The notes under the pieces are model-generated. The model searched no databases. It was not told where the DNA came from and saw only the letters and a list, made by a program, of their open reading frames with translations. DNA of 40,157 bases from Phycisphaerae bacterium. GTDB taxonomy: Bacteria > Planctomycetota > Phycisphaerae > Sedimentisphaerales > SM23-30. Where the stretch lies: assembly GCA_016342495.1 (NCBI GenBank), contig JAEIOG010000043.1:1-40157 (forward strand), given 5' to 3'. This document shows, piece after piece, positions 1 through 8,470 of the stretch. The translations under genes and the position numbers were made by a program. Position 1 is the first letter of the stretch. Every line of letters starts with the position of its first letter.

Positions 1-76
1 TCCATTGCCCAGATTATAAACGAAAAGCTGGAATTATTCACTTGTAAAAAGAACTAATTATTTATGCAACAGGCTC
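1..76. repeat. Left copy of 76-bp terminal inverted repeat
   Basis: Bases 1-76 are the exact reverse complement of 40082-40157; the match stops at base 77. Read outward from the unique sequence, both copies begin GAGCCTGTTGCATAA, which resembles an insertion-sequence end, though I cannot assign a family. The length is close to a common assembly k-mer overlap, so the contig probably breaks here at a dispersed repeat. The last codons and the stop of the nuclease gene lie inside it. Confidence 0.9.
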
Positions 77-911
77 TCCAGTTGTTAATATCTGTTGCTC
101 GTATGCTTTCAATTTTGTCTTCGATTATATCAGGCAATTTCTCAAGGAAATTGATGCCAGTCAATTTTTCGATTTCATCAACCGAAACTATATGGCTATC
201 GGGTTTTTCGTTTCTGGCCGAGCTTTGTGAGTAAATAAAAGCTATCACTTTTACCCGGTCATCATTATAGGCCGCAAGAATCTTATAAAAACCATCGGGG
301 ATTTCGATATTGGTTATGACTTGTGTTTTATTGCTCATCACAAAAGTTTTATCATTATCGAAAATTGGTCCGGTAAAAACCCAAACTTTTTTATAAAGGC
401 TTACAAACTCACTGCTAACCATTTCTTCGAGCTTTTTCCAGCAGCCCTGGTTCAAGTCTGGTTTTTGCGGGCAGATATTAGACATGTAAAAAGTTTTTAA
501 TTGAGCGTCTTTGCCATAGCCAGCCATTATTCCGTAACTTGGAGCCATATGTCCCCGGTCAAAGCCTGAATTGGTATAGTCGTTGTGGCTGACCTTTGCT
601 TCTGTTTCTTTGTCAATCTTGAATTTGACCTTGGGGCGCGTGCCATCATATTTTTTTTCGATGGCACAATAAGTCACCCAAAGCGGATTCTTTTTCCCTT
701 CAGAATAACCTATTTGAAAAGCCCCCTTGTCTAAAACCTTGACATCGCTATTTGCAGGCAAACCAAAGCCCGTAAAACTGACAATTGGTTTGGTAGTAAC
801 GATGACAGGTTGTTCGACCTTGGCGGCAGGTTCTAAACATCCAATCCCGACAATTATCAAAATGACCGTCAGTACAATTGCTGGCCCATACTTTTTAATA
901 AATCCATTCAT
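54..911 (-). CDS. DNA/RNA non-specific endonuclease (NUC family), probable lipoprotein
   Basis: This is a Mg2+-dependent, sugar-non-specific nuclease of the Serratia nuclease (NUC/Endonuclease_NS) family, probably exported and membrane-anchored. Residues 1-25 form a basic start, a hydrophobic stretch and a Cys (GIGC, an imperfect lipobox). The hallmark DRGH motif is at 118-121, with His121 the expected general base. Asn154 and Glu162 have the 8-residue spacing seen for the metal-binding Asn and catalytic-site Glu of Serratia nuclease. The family fold continues to about residue 265 (LTGINFLEKLPD). The final residues (RACCINN) are encoded by the terminal repeat, so the natural C-terminus has probably been replaced. 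Function likely survives, because the motifs and domain are complete. It is the last of a series of minus-strand genes, 31 bp from its upstream neighbour. Likely roles are nutrient scavenging or degradation of extracellular DNA. Confidence 0.9.
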   Translation of the reverse strand: MNGFIKKYGPAIVLTVILIIVGIGCLEPAAKVEQPVIVTTKPIVSFTGFGLPANSDVKVLDKGAFQIGYSEGKKNPLWVTYCAIEKKYDGTRPKVKFKIDKETEAKVSHNDYTNSGFDRGHMAPSYGIMAGYGKDAQLKTFYMSNICPQKPDLNQGCWKKLEEMVSSEFVSLYKKVWVFTGPIFDNDKTFVMSNKTQVITNIEIPDGFYKILAAYNDDRVKVIAFIYSQSSARNEKPDSHIVSVDEIEKLTGINFLEKLPDIIEDKIESIRATDINNWRACCINN

Positions 912-942
912 TTTATGGCTCCAAATTTCGTGATATCAAATT

Positions 943-1416
943 TTACTTATTTGTCTGTATTGGTAATAACCATTCTTTTTCAATAAGCAGAGATTGGAAA
1001 TCATTATTATTATGGGTAGTCACTTTTCCCCAAATCACTTTTTCGTCGTCAATTTCGTTAATCTCTTCAGGCATAATAACCCAGTTTTTTGCCAGTCCCT
1101 GGTCTTGAAGTTTAGATATGGTTTTTTCGCTATTTGGCCGATAGCCATCAAATGCAAAATTTATTCGTATGCCATTTAATTCCAGGATAAAAAATGTATC
1201 TCTTATGGAAACAGCTTTCCAAGTAGAATTTTCTATAGCTGTATCAACTTGTGCTTTCAATTCTTGAATCTCATTCCAATACCTATCATGTGCATCAGAA
1301 TAACCCTGTGTTCTGCCAGTCTCACTTCCAAATTTAAAACTAAAATAACATGCCGTTAAAAAAAATAATGTAACAATTGTTACAATGATTTGCGTTTTAT
1401 TTGATTGTTTTTTCAT
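943..1416 (-). CDS. Small lipoprotein of unknown function
   Basis: I recognise no family. The frame is open from an ATG at 1431, but the ATG at 1416 is the better start: it has a GAGAG Shine-Dalgarno-like sequence about 6 nt upstream and leaves a compact signal peptide (MKKQSNKTQ, a hydrophobic core, then LTAC). LTAC is a textbook lipobox, with the modified Cys at residue 23, giving a 157-residue precursor. The mature part begins with a short, probably helical region and continues as a mixed alpha/beta domain of about 90 residues. It has no Cys after the lipid anchor. It lies between the nuclease and the TPR gene with short gaps (31 bp and 23 bp), so the three could be co-transcribed. Role unknown. 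Confidence 0.7.
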   Translation of the reverse strand: MKKQSNKTQIIVTIVTLFFLTACYFSFKFGSETGRTQGYSDAHDRYWNEIQELKAQVDTAIENSTWKAVSIRDTFFILELNGIRINFAFDGYRPNSEKTISKLQDQGLAKNWVIMPEEINEIDDEKVIWGKVTTHNNNDFQSLLIEKEWLLPIQTNK

Positions 1417-1454
1417 AAAAAACTCTCTCATTTTAGCAGGGAGGATACCCTTAA

Positions 1455-2870
1455 TTATTTCTTTTGCTGTTGGCGATAATCTTTTTTGTCTTCAAATCCT
1501 GCCAACCTTTGCAAATATTCTTTTTTGCGTTTGTCATCTGTGCAAATTCTGATAGTTTCTTTTTGGCATATTATTGCCTGGTCAAAATTGCCGTTGGCTG
1601 CCCAGGCTACCGCCAGCGTATCAAGATTCATTTCTTGTTTATTTAGTGCTACAGATTTTTTCGCAAGAATTAATGCTTCTGTTGGCTTATACAATTTTTT
1701 GTCTTCACTTGTCGTATATATCCATGCCAATTCATTATAAGGCTCAAAAGACTTTGGCTTGAGCTTGATAGCTTTTTTAAGAAATTTAATTGCCTTGGGA
1801 TACTTATTCATTCGAGACAGGAGATTGCCTTTAGCATAACACAAATTCCAATCTGTTGGTTTTTGCTTAAGAGCTTTGCTGTATACCTCTAAGGCTTTTT
1901 CCGTTTTTCCGCTTCGGTCATAAATGCAGCCGAGCATATAATAAAAGCGAGCATTCTCAGGTTCAAACTCTAACGCTTTTTTACAGTCGACTAAAGCTTT
2001 ATCGTATTGCTCCTTATAAATATAACTCCATCCACGATTATGATAAGCGTTGGCATATTCCGGATTAATTTGAATTGCCGTGTTGGCATCTTTAATTGCA
2101 TCGTCATATAAGCCTTCATGCAATTTCATCAGACTAAGATTGCTGTATGCGTAAAATTGATCTTCATTTATCTCAATCGCTTTGTTATAGTCAGCGACCG
2201 CTTTTTTATTATCCTTTTTCATATAATAAGCTAATCCCCGATTATTATAAGTCATATCGTTGTCGTCATCCAGTTCGATGGCTTTGTCATAATCGGCTAA
2301 AGCTTTTTCCAGCTTATTAGTTTGATAATATCCCCAGCCGCGATTGTTATATGCATGTGCATTTTTACCATCAAGTGCTATTGCCTTATCGCAGTCTGCG
2401 ATTACCTTATCAAATTGATCTTTATCCAGATAGACCAAGCCACGATTAATGTAAAAAATAGCGTTCTTGTCATCCAACTCAACGGCCTTGTTGTAGTCAG
2501 ACAAAGCTTTTTTATGTTGACCAATAAAATAATAACACATTCCACGATTATTATATATATAGGCATCAGTGGTTTTGATTTTCAGTAAATTATTTAAATC
2601 TTCCAGTGCTTCCTGATACATTTCTTTATATAAATATACCCCAGCCCGATATTCCAGGCCATGCTTATTGTCAGGATCAAGTTTTAGTAATTTATTGAAA
2701 GATTCCAATGCTTTGTCATATTTCTGTTCCTGGCATTGCACATAGCCATCGGCCAGTAAAAGATTAACTTTTTCTTGGGTAACCTTGTCGACGTCGGTTG
2801 CCCCAAGCCCTCCGGCCAGAAATAATAAAACCATAGCGGTCAAAATAATTTTAGAATTCATAAATAACAT
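1455..2870 (-). CDS. Secreted or periplasmic TPR-repeat protein
   Basis: The protein is almost entirely tetratricopeptide repeats: about twelve 34-residue units can be read from roughly residue 37 to 455, many with the consensus pattern YNNRG...Y...G...KA..DY.KAIELD. TPR solenoids bind proteins or peptides and usually act as scaffolds; no catalytic domain is present. The frame opens at 2924, but the ATG at 2870 has a good GAGG about 5 nt upstream and places a signal peptide (MLFMNSKII, hydrophobic core, GLGA) at the N-terminus. It is therefore exported, with a signal peptidase I site near GLGA and no lipobox. The C-terminus is Lys/Gln-rich. The eleventh unit has a 5-residue insertion (near EDKKLYKPTEA), a variant I have seen in planctomycete TPR proteins. 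Partner unknown; the flanking genes are two lipoproteins and a TfoX-like protein. Confidence 0.85.
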   Translation of the reverse strand: MLFMNSKIILTAMVLLFLAGGLGATDVDKVTQEKVNLLLADGYVQCQEQKYDKALESFNKLLKLDPDNKHGLEYRAGVYLYKEMYQEALEDLNNLLKIKTTDAYIYNNRGMCYYFIGQHKKALSDYNKAVELDDKNAIFYINRGLVYLDKDQFDKVIADCDKAIALDGKNAHAYNNRGWGYYQTNKLEKALADYDKAIELDDDNDMTYNNRGLAYYMKKDNKKAVADYNKAIEINEDQFYAYSNLSLMKLHEGLYDDAIKDANTAIQINPEYANAYHNRGWSYIYKEQYDKALVDCKKALEFEPENARFYYMLGCIYDRSGKTEKALEVYSKALKQKPTDWNLCYAKGNLLSRMNKYPKAIKFLKKAIKLKPKSFEPYNELAWIYTTSEDKKLYKPTEALILAKKSVALNKQEMNLDTLAVAWAANGNFDQAIICQKETIRICTDDKRKKEYLQRLAGFEDKKDYRQQQKK

Positions 2871-2937
2871 AAAAACCTCAGGAAAAATAAACAGAGTCAC
2901 TGCTGATGAAAATCCATCGAGCAACGATGCTGATTAT

Positions 2938-3270
2938 CTATTTGCTTTTCTTTTTTGTTTTAGGTTTAGGTTTGGGTAGAGCTTTTTCTGTAATTGAAAT
3001 CAGCTCGGATAGCCATTGGCGGTCATCTATTTTATCTTGAATCAGCAGCGATGGCTTTGCCCCGGGATAAGCTGGTGCTTCAATAAATTCACCAATATAT
3101 TGTTTGCCAGCATCTGTCGCTTTTACAAATAATTGATTGTCACATATCAGGGCAACAACTTTACCTTTTGAATATAGAGCATATTCGCCAAACATTTTGC
3201 GAAACGTAATTTCACATTCAGCATCTATTTGCTCGCTAATAAATTCCACATAATCTAAATCAGATGCCAT
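2938..3270 (-). CDS. TfoX/Sxy N-terminal-domain protein
   Basis: A 110-residue cytoplasmic protein matching the TfoX N-terminal domain: a helix (DYVEFISEQID), then RKMFGEYALY, GKVVALICDNQLFVKAT and a Pro-rich AYPGAKP loop. The RKMFGEY segment is the recognisable core. In gamma-proteobacteria full-length TfoX (Sxy) activates competence genes with CRP, but proteins carrying only the N-terminal domain are common in other bacteria and their role is unknown, so competence should not be assumed. The frame opens at 3321, but the ATG at 3270 has GGAG 8 nt upstream and starts at the usual MASDLDYVEF. The last 12 residues are a Lys/Pro tail. A palindromic element (3321-3355) lies 50-85 bp upstream. Confidence 0.85.
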   Translation of the reverse strand: MASDLDYVEFISEQIDAECEITFRKMFGEYALYSKGKVVALICDNQLFVKATDAGKQYIGEFIEAPAYPGAKPSLLIQDKIDDRQWLSELISITEKALPKPKPKTKKKSK

Positions 3271-3320
3271 CGTCAATACTCCATAAAATAATTTTAAATT
3301 AACTTTTGTCTTTGCAGTCA

Positions 3321-3355
3321 AGTCTGATGGGATCTGCCCATACTGATAAAAAAAC
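3321..3355 (-). repeat. Two-hairpin intergenic element, partial copy 1
   Basis: Read on the minus strand this is a poly-T stretch, ATCAGTATGGGCAGATCCC, then ATCAGAC, matching the second half of the element found repeatedly between 6.3 and 15.9 kb. The hairpin is at 3327-3341 (stem ATGGG/CCCAT). As in the other copies, it points the same way as the next gene and lies a short distance (56 bp) upstream of its start codon. Confidence 0.75.
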
Positions 3356-3369
3356 TATCGCAAGTTTGA

Positions 3370-4503
3370 CTATTGAATGAGAAATGGAAAACCTTCTCTG
3401 ATAATATCCAAAGGAGTCTGACCATTTTTATCTTTAATAGTTAAATCAGCTCCGCCTTCAACTAAATCTCGAAGATTACACATTTTCCCATGGATAGCTG
3501 CAATATGTGCAGGAGTTCTGCTTTCCTTATTCTTAATATTCACTTTTGCTCCACGCTGTATTAAACTGGAAACGAATTCGTACCCTTCTGTCTGAGCCGC
3601 AAAATGCAATAATGTTTGACCACTTTCTTCGATCACGACATTAACATCTTGTGTTTTTTTCAACAGTTCTTTATTTAGCCTATACATGCTTCCAATTTGG
3701 GACATGTGATTCGAAAACCCATACGAAACAGTATAAAAATCAAATAAAGGAATACGGCCAAAAGAATCTTTTGCATTCGCATCAGCTCCTTTAGACAACA
3801 AATATAAAACTAAGGGTTCATTACGCCTAAGTGCCGCATCATGCAAAGGAGTAGCTCCATTGCAATCTACAGCCTCAATGTCTGCACCATATTCAAGTAG
3901 AACATTTGCTATTTGAGAATTCTTGGCATTATGCAATAGGGTTCCCAAAGAACCTTGGACCATATCTTTTGCATTGGGATCTATGCCATTTTTCATAAAA
4001 AACCTGTATATTTCAGGATCGCTAATTTCCCAGAGCATGCAAGGATCTTCTTTAAACTCATTTTTAGTGTTGCTATCGTACAATGCTGCAACAATGTCTA
4101 AACTCCCAGATTTAATAGCTAAATCTATAGGAGAAATTACTGGCTCATCATCTAAATTTCCAACAGCATCAATAAGTATTTTAGCTATTTTTACTCTTTT
4201 CAGTCGACAAGCATAATGCAATGGATAATCTTGACTTTCTTCCATGAATTTTGACTTTAGATCAATTTTAGCATCAATCAATTTTTGCATTAAGGTCTGC
4301 CAATCATTATCGATGGCCTTCTTGACTAATCTGGCTTGCTCAGATCGATCTAATGTATTGACATCTCCTAATTGCTCAAGAAATATTGTTTCCTCTTGAT
4401 GGGCTTTATAGGTAGCATTGTTTTGTATATTTTCAATATCATGACAACCTGTGCAGAATAAAAAACATAAAAGAGTCACATATGTATTTGTCGCGAAATT
4501 CAT
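3370..4503 (-). CDS. Ankyrin-repeat lipoprotein
   Basis: A 377-residue lipoprotein with ankyrin repeats. The signal peptide ends in CTGC, a usable lipobox. The frame opens at 4515, but the ATG at 4503 has GGAG 6 nt upstream and is preferred. Ankyrin units run from about residue 60 to the C-terminus: DYPLHYACRLKRVKIAKILID, then less regular units, then clear ones containing GATPLHDAALRRNEPLVLYL, GQTLLHFAAQ, RTPAHIAAIHGK and GQTPLDIIREG. The segment GADIEAVD / GADANAKD / GAKVNIKN / GADLTIKD marks the repeat junctions. The repeats form a protein-binding scaffold. Ankyrin proteins are often associated with eukaryotes, but they are also widespread in free-living bacteria, so nothing about host association follows. 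The gene has its own upstream intergenic region of 373 bp to the right. Confidence 0.85.
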   Translation of the reverse strand: MNFATNTYVTLLCFLFCTGCHDIENIQNNATYKAHQEETIFLEQLGDVNTLDRSEQARLVKKAIDNDWQTLMQKLIDAKIDLKSKFMEESQDYPLHYACRLKRVKIAKILIDAVGNLDDEPVISPIDLAIKSGSLDIVAALYDSNTKNEFKEDPCMLWEISDPEIYRFFMKNGIDPNAKDMVQGSLGTLLHNAKNSQIANVLLEYGADIEAVDCNGATPLHDAALRRNEPLVLYLLSKGADANAKDSFGRIPLFDFYTVSYGFSNHMSQIGSMYRLNKELLKKTQDVNVVIEESGQTLLHFAAQTEGYEFVSSLIQRGAKVNIKNKESRTPAHIAAIHGKMCNLRDLVEGGADLTIKDKNGQTPLDIIREGFPFLIQ

Positions 4504-4823
4504 ACTTATCTCCATATTAATACTGCCTAAATCTGTCGCATACTTATTTGCTTGTTTATTTTACCGAGCATTTTGTGTGTTTCGTGGTTTTGTGTCTATA
4601 TAGTAATTAATTCAACTAAACCTATTCTAACAATCTACTATTTTATTCCAATAATATTATGATTTTATCTGGGCAATCTGAAAAATCTGTGGAAAAATTT
4701 TGCATTTTTTATGACATTTCATGCATTTATTGTCGATTCTGCGCCTTTTCGCGTCTTGGCTATTTTAACATTTTGTGTCTTTCGGTAAAAAGTAAAGTTT
4801 GCTTTAATGGTAGGTCGGCCCAT
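4504..4823. other. Intergenic region with no convincing gene
   Basis: The stretch between the ankyrin gene and the terminator of the ABC permease is AT-rich. It must hold the promoter of the ankyrin gene, but I could not place -35 and -10 boxes with normal spacing. A 65-codon plus-strand frame at 4659-4856 runs through the terminator hairpin and has low-complexity composition; I do not regard it as a gene. Confidence 0.5.
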
Positions 4824-4854
4824 AAAAAAAGGCCAAAGCGACGTGCTTTGACCT
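4824..4854 (-). terminator. Intrinsic terminator of the ABC permease gene
   Basis: On the minus strand the sequence is AGGTCAAAGC, a 5-nt loop, GCTTTGGCCT, then a run of seven T. The 10-bp stem (4830-4839 with 4845-4854) has a single imperfect pair. It begins 22 bp after the stop codon of the gene at 4877-5854. Confidence 0.85.
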
Positions 4855-4876
4855 GATGATTTTATTAAAATTTATC

Positions 4877-5854
4877 TTATCCCAGTTCCCGTTTTCTAAA
4901 TAAGGCCACCGCAATTGTCAGGACCGCGGCTATGTAACATGCGGCATAACTGCCGGAAGCTATGAGGTATTTCATTGGGACTGGCTGGTCGGTATATAAT
5001 GGTTCGCTAACGACAAAAATACTGGTTGAAGGGACAATCGCCATCGCTATCCATGCGAAGTAAGCCTTTATGCCACCGTCACTTATAATAGGTCCGAGCT
5101 TATATTGTATCATCGCCCCCAGTACAAAAGCTATCGAACATACTGTCATTGTCATAACCAGATTGAACCGAATTGCACAAGCTACTGCAAGGGCAACTAA
5201 AATGATAGAACTTATCCATACCAGTAGTCCCGGGATAATCAGATCCCAGGGGAGATGATTTTCGGCGGCATTGAATTTCCATTTTGAGTCGAGCATTGTC
5301 AAAATTATCATTACCAAGGTGGCTGAAATAGTTGCTAAAATAGTAGCTGCCGAGCTGAATCTCCAATTATATAAGTAGTTTCCTAATAAGGAGATAACGA
5401 TAGAAATGCCAATGGCTATACTGCCTAAGGTTACTACAACAGTATCAACTTCATGTGAAGCTGTCTGCATAACCCCGATACGGCACATCATCATCAAAGT
5501 CAGGAAAAGGAAATACAGTCCCAGGGTAACTGCTACTGAGATTCCCAGGAATTTGCCGATAACAAAGTTAGTGCGGCTAACTGTCTTAGTGACAACAGTT
5601 AACACGGTTTTTTTCTCGATTTCGTCGCTGACAACATTGGCCGAGGCAAAGACCGCCAGGAACAGGCCAGCAACCATTAAAGTTGATAAACCTATGTCTT
5701 TCAAGAGGTTATCGTCATCTGACATAGTAAACATCGAAAGTGATGGCGTGAAAATTAATAGTAGCAAAGCCGTAGCTATCACGACCCCATAAACTGGTTG
5801 GCGGATAGTTTCGGTGAAAGTGTTGCTAATAATAGCAAATAAACTTTTAAACAT
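4877..5854 (-). CDS. ABC-2 type transporter permease
   Basis: A 325-residue membrane protein with about 8-9 hydrophobic segments (near residues 24-40, 58-78, 104-125, 140-160, 170-190, 206-255, 262-282 and 296-318). The cytoplasmic stretch NVVSDEIEKKTVLTVVTKTV followed by SRTNFVIGKFLG at about 74-105 is the conserved amphipathic coupling region of ABC-2 permeases (compare IKRKEIFTISTKPVSR in the permease at 14462). This identifies it as the transmembrane half of an ABC exporter; the substrate is unknown. No ATPase gene adjoins it. The only ABC ATPase in the window is at 13049-14215, so the two may pair in trans. Translation starts at an ATG with GGAG 9 nt upstream. It is divergent from the SPFH cluster across a 550-bp gap and ends at an intrinsic terminator, so it is probably transcribed alone. 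Confidence 0.85.
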   Translation of the reverse strand: MFKSLFAIISNTFTETIRQPVYGVVIATALLLLIFTPSLSMFTMSDDDNLLKDIGLSTLMVAGLFLAVFASANVVSDEIEKKTVLTVVTKTVSRTNFVIGKFLGISVAVTLGLYFLFLTLMMMCRIGVMQTASHEVDTVVVTLGSIAIGISIVISLLGNYLYNWRFSSAATILATISATLVMIILTMLDSKWKFNAAENHLPWDLIIPGLLVWISSIILVALAVACAIRFNLVMTMTVCSIAFVLGAMIQYKLGPIISDGGIKAYFAWIAMAIVPSTSIFVVSEPLYTDQPVPMKYLIASGSYAACYIAAVLTIAVALFRKRELG

Positions 5855-6404
5855 TATTCGAACTCCGGGTTGTAAGTGACGTAAAAGACTATAATTGTAT
5901 TATCTGCATGGGGCAGAAAAGTTAATGGCTCAGCATTGAACTTATCTGTTTTACCTTATAAATGTCTTTCTTACAATGGTTTACAGTTAATTCTGGATTT
6001 TGCCAGTGAGCTGATTTCCCCAGCGAGAAAATAACAGCCCTAAAAGGTGTACATAGATAGTATCGGTTTTTCAACAAAAATTCCGAAAAATAAAAAGTAT
6101 AAAACAAAACTGTATTTGCAATATGACGAACAATCCGTTAAATTATTCGTCCTTATCAGAACGATGCGTGGATGGTCATCGTAGCAATTTCTGGCTGAGT
6201 CAGATCCCAGTTTAAATCCTCTTTGAGGTTCTCCTAGATACGTAAATAATAATAAACGGTTCATTTTATTAAGTGAAAAGTTATTGAATGTAGGCAAAAG
6301 GCACCAGGCAGAAGGCAAAAATGATTCATGGTGGGCGTGGCCCATCGGACCTGCTAGTGTTACAGAGTTTTGAATATTGAAATTTATATAATAAAGGTGA
6401 GTGT
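5855..6404. other. 550-bp divergent intergenic region
   Basis: This separates the minus-strand ABC permease from the plus-strand SPFH cluster and should contain both promoters, but I could not assign boxes with confidence. A TATAAT at about 6388 lies too close to the start codon to be a normal -10. Near its right end is one copy of the palindromic element (6328-6351), preceded by a GGCAAAAGGCACCAGGCAG purine-rich stretch. Two short minus-strand frames here (5922-6107 and 6040-6417) read through the repeat and are not credible genes. Confidence 0.5.
6328..6351 (+). repeat. Two-hairpin intergenic element, partial copy 2
   Basis: Only the second half is present, ending CCCATCGGACC. The hairpin (6331-6345) has stem GTGGGC/GCCCAT; the first pair is a G-T wobble where most other copies have A-T, so pairing is kept. 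It lies 59 bp upstream of the first SPFH gene, in the same orientation. Confidence 0.75.
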
Positions 6405-8357
6405 ATGAAGTTGTCACCGCGTCGTGCAGAAGTATTAAGCATTATCGCATTAGTATTACAAGTAATTTTTTCATTGCTGGCATTATTTGTCGGTAGTGAA
6501 GAGGGTATTCGTAGTAGGTCTATTCAATTTGAAGGTTGGCATCTACTGGGCGGTTCGGTTATCTGGCTGGCTTTGGCTATTCAGTTTCGTCAGAGGCGGC
6601 TAGCTGACGAAGAGAAATTTGATATAGAACAATATCAAAAGCTCAAGCAGGAAGGCAAAGATACCTCGGTATTTGAAGGCAAGTCTGACACAGGTGGAAT
6701 GTATCTGGCTCAGAGTCGTTTGGCCTGGGTAGAGAAATTTATTTTACCTGGATTCAGTATTCTGTTGGCGGTTTATTTGCTGGTAATGGGTGTATTGAGC
6801 TATAGGAATATTGATGAAAAAAGCATTGCTTTGGTTGCAGGTAAAGAAATTGAAGTAATGTCATACCTGATAGGCTTTGGCTTATTAGGTTTTTTGTTCA
6901 GTCAATATGCGATGGGCATGAGTCGACAGAGTATCTGGCGGCCATTGCGGGCCGGTGGTAGTTATCTATTAGGAAACGCGGCGGTATGTGCGGGGTTGGT
7001 TGGTTCGGTATTCAATTCAAGATATGAATATGTCATGGAATGTGTAGTTTCATGTTTGATGGTAGTATTGGGTATTGAAATACTGGTATCATTGATGCTG
7101 GACGCGTTTCGTCCCCGAATTAAAGGTCAATATAATCGGGCGGCTTTTGAATCTCGTATTTTGGGTATGATAAGTGATCCGGGCGATTTGTTGAAAAATG
7201 CCGGTCAGGCTTTAGATTATCAGTTTGGTTTTAAGGTTTCCGATACGTGGTTTTATAAATTATTAAGTAAAGCGGTGCTACCATTATTGTTTGTGCAGTT
7301 GCTGGTTCTTTATTTATTGACTTGTTTTGCGGTAGTGCCAGCGGGTTATAGCGGAGTTTTGGAACGGTGTGGGGTGCCACAGAATTTAGATAGTCCTTGT
7401 GATGCTGGCATGCATTTGAAGCTGCCGTGGCCAATAGATAAGATGGTGAACTATCCAACGGGTAAGGTTAGAAGTTTCGATATAGGTTTTGAACGCAGAG
7501 ATGCGATTATTGACCCGGCGACAGGTTTGGAACTGGCGGATATGACGCCGGTATTGTGGACTCAAGAACACTGGAAAGAAGAATATCCATTTTATGTTGC
7601 GGCATCAAAAGATGTTCGTAACAAAAAAGAGGGCAAGGTTGGCGAAGGTATACGTAATATTTTCGATATGCTGGTAGTGGGTTTGACAGTTCAATATCGC
7701 ATAAGTGATTTGGAGCAGTATGCCTATAGCAATGAAGTAGATTCTTTGAGTTTTTCTGATCCAGATAAAGCTTTGGAGTTGATTTGTAATCAGCAGGCGG
7801 TGAAATATTGTGCCAATGGCGAATTACAGAATTTATTGGGTCAGGGTCGATTTGATACGACAGTTGAACTTCATGAAATGATTCAGACAGAAGTTGATCA
7901 GAAGAAGTTGGGTTTGGAAGTTGTTTCGGTGACATTAGAATCGGTTCATCCACCACTGGCGGTAGCGCCGGCATTTCAAAAGGTTTTGGTATCGCAGCAG
8001 GAGAAGCAGGGAATAATCCTTACGGCTCGCGGTCAGGCCAAGTCGCTGATTGATCAGGCGAAATCTCAAAGTGAAGTTATTGTAGCTCAAGCTGAGGCGT
8101 ACCGGATACGTACCGGCAGGTTGGCTAAGGCTCAGGCGGAAAGATTTGCAGCCCAGCAGAAAGCATATAAAGCTGCCGGCGATGTGTATTGTATGCGAGA
8201 ATATTTGTCGGTATTGGATAGGCGATTGCCAGAGATGCGAAAATATTTAATGTTGGTCGATGTTGATGTTGATCGTTTGTATGAATTGAACCTGGAAGAA
8301 AGTATCAGACCTGATTTGTTTAGTGAAGCGTTGGGTTTGGGCGGGGATGAGAAGTAG
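6405..8357 (+). CDS. SPFH/band 7 protein with polytopic N-terminal membrane domain
   Basis: A 650-residue fusion. The first 290 residues are a membrane domain with about six hydrophobic segments (near 12-30, 44-62, 112-132, 150-170, 186-205 and 212-235). A further segment at about 290-312 leads into a typical SPFH domain: VPAGYSGVLERCG, GMHLKLPWPIDKMVNYPTGKVRSFDIGF, a beta-rich core up to about 540, then an Ala/Gln/Lys-rich coiled coil (about 545-610; QAKSLIDQAKSQSEVIVAQAEAY-like). The SPFH half is HflK-like. Ordinary HflK/HflC have one N-terminal transmembrane helix, so the extra membrane domain is unusual. SPFH proteins form large ring or cage assemblies on the membrane and regulate FtsH protease or organise lipid domains; which applies here is unknown. 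A good ribosome site (AAGGTGA) precedes the ATG. It is the first gene of the SPFH-ATPase-ABC series. Confidence 0.88.
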   Translation: MKLSPRRAEVLSIIALVLQVIFSLLALFVGSEEGIRSRSIQFEGWHLLGGSVIWLALAIQFRQRRLADEEKFDIEQYQKLKQEGKDTSVFEGKSDTGGMYLAQSRLAWVEKFILPGFSILLAVYLLVMGVLSYRNIDEKSIALVAGKEIEVMSYLIGFGLLGFLFSQYAMGMSRQSIWRPLRAGGSYLLGNAAVCAGLVGSVFNSRYEYVMECVVSCLMVVLGIEILVSLMLDAFRPRIKGQYNRAAFESRILGMISDPGDLLKNAGQALDYQFGFKVSDTWFYKLLSKAVLPLLFVQLLVLYLLTCFAVVPAGYSGVLERCGVPQNLDSPCDAGMHLKLPWPIDKMVNYPTGKVRSFDIGFERRDAIIDPATGLELADMTPVLWTQEHWKEEYPFYVAASKDVRNKKEGKVGEGIRNIFDMLVVGLTVQYRISDLEQYAYSNEVDSLSFSDPDKALELICNQQAVKYCANGELQNLLGQGRFDTTVELHEMIQTEVDQKKLGLEVVSVTLESVHPPLAVAPAFQKVLVSQQEKQGIILTARGQAKSLIDQAKSQSEVIVAQAEAYRIRTGRLAKAQAERFAAQQKAYKAAGDVYCMREYLSVLDRRLPEMRKYLMLVDVDVDRLYELNLEESIRPDLFSEALGLGGDEK

Positions 8358-8360
8358 GGA

Positions 8361-8455
8361 TGAGTTTGCAGTTAACAGTTAAAAGTTAACAGTGAAAAGT
8401 TGAGGTGTCGCGTTGCGACGGTTGTTTTATCAGCATGGGCAGAGCCCATCGGACC
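8361..8455 (+). repeat. Two-hairpin intergenic element, copy 3 (with a repeat B fragment)
   Basis: The gap between the first two SPFH genes starts with a fragment of the second repeat family (AACAGTGAAAAGTTG, about 8388-8402). It then has the full two-hairpin element at 8404-8455: GTCGC-GTT-GCGAC followed by ATGGGC-AGA-GCCCAT (8435-8449) and CGGACC. The element ends 15 bp before the GTG start of the next gene. Confidence 0.85.
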
Positions 8456-8470
8456 ATATTGGAGTTTGAA

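Noticed and set aside
2938-3270. Natural-competence regulator
   Set aside because: Only the TfoX N-terminal domain is present and no competence genes are nearby, so a competence role is not supported.
4659-4856. 65-codon plus-strand frame
   Set aside because: It has no ribosome site, runs through an intrinsic terminator of the opposite strand, and resembles nothing.
6375-6400. TTGAAT and TATAAT near the start of the first SPFH gene as a promoter
   Set aside because: The spacing is about 11 bp and the TATAAT is some 10 nt from the start codon, leaving no room for a transcript leader with the ribosome site.
6040-6417. 125-codon minus-strand frame before the SPFH series
   Set aside because: It reads through the palindromic element and overlaps the start of the first SPFH gene; similar GPMGYAH/GPMGHAH peptides arise antisense at other copies of the same repeat.
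8405-8470. 22-codon N-terminal extension of the HflC-like protein
   Set aside because: It translates the palindromic element; the GTG at 8471 has a good ribosome site and begins at the usual membrane anchor.
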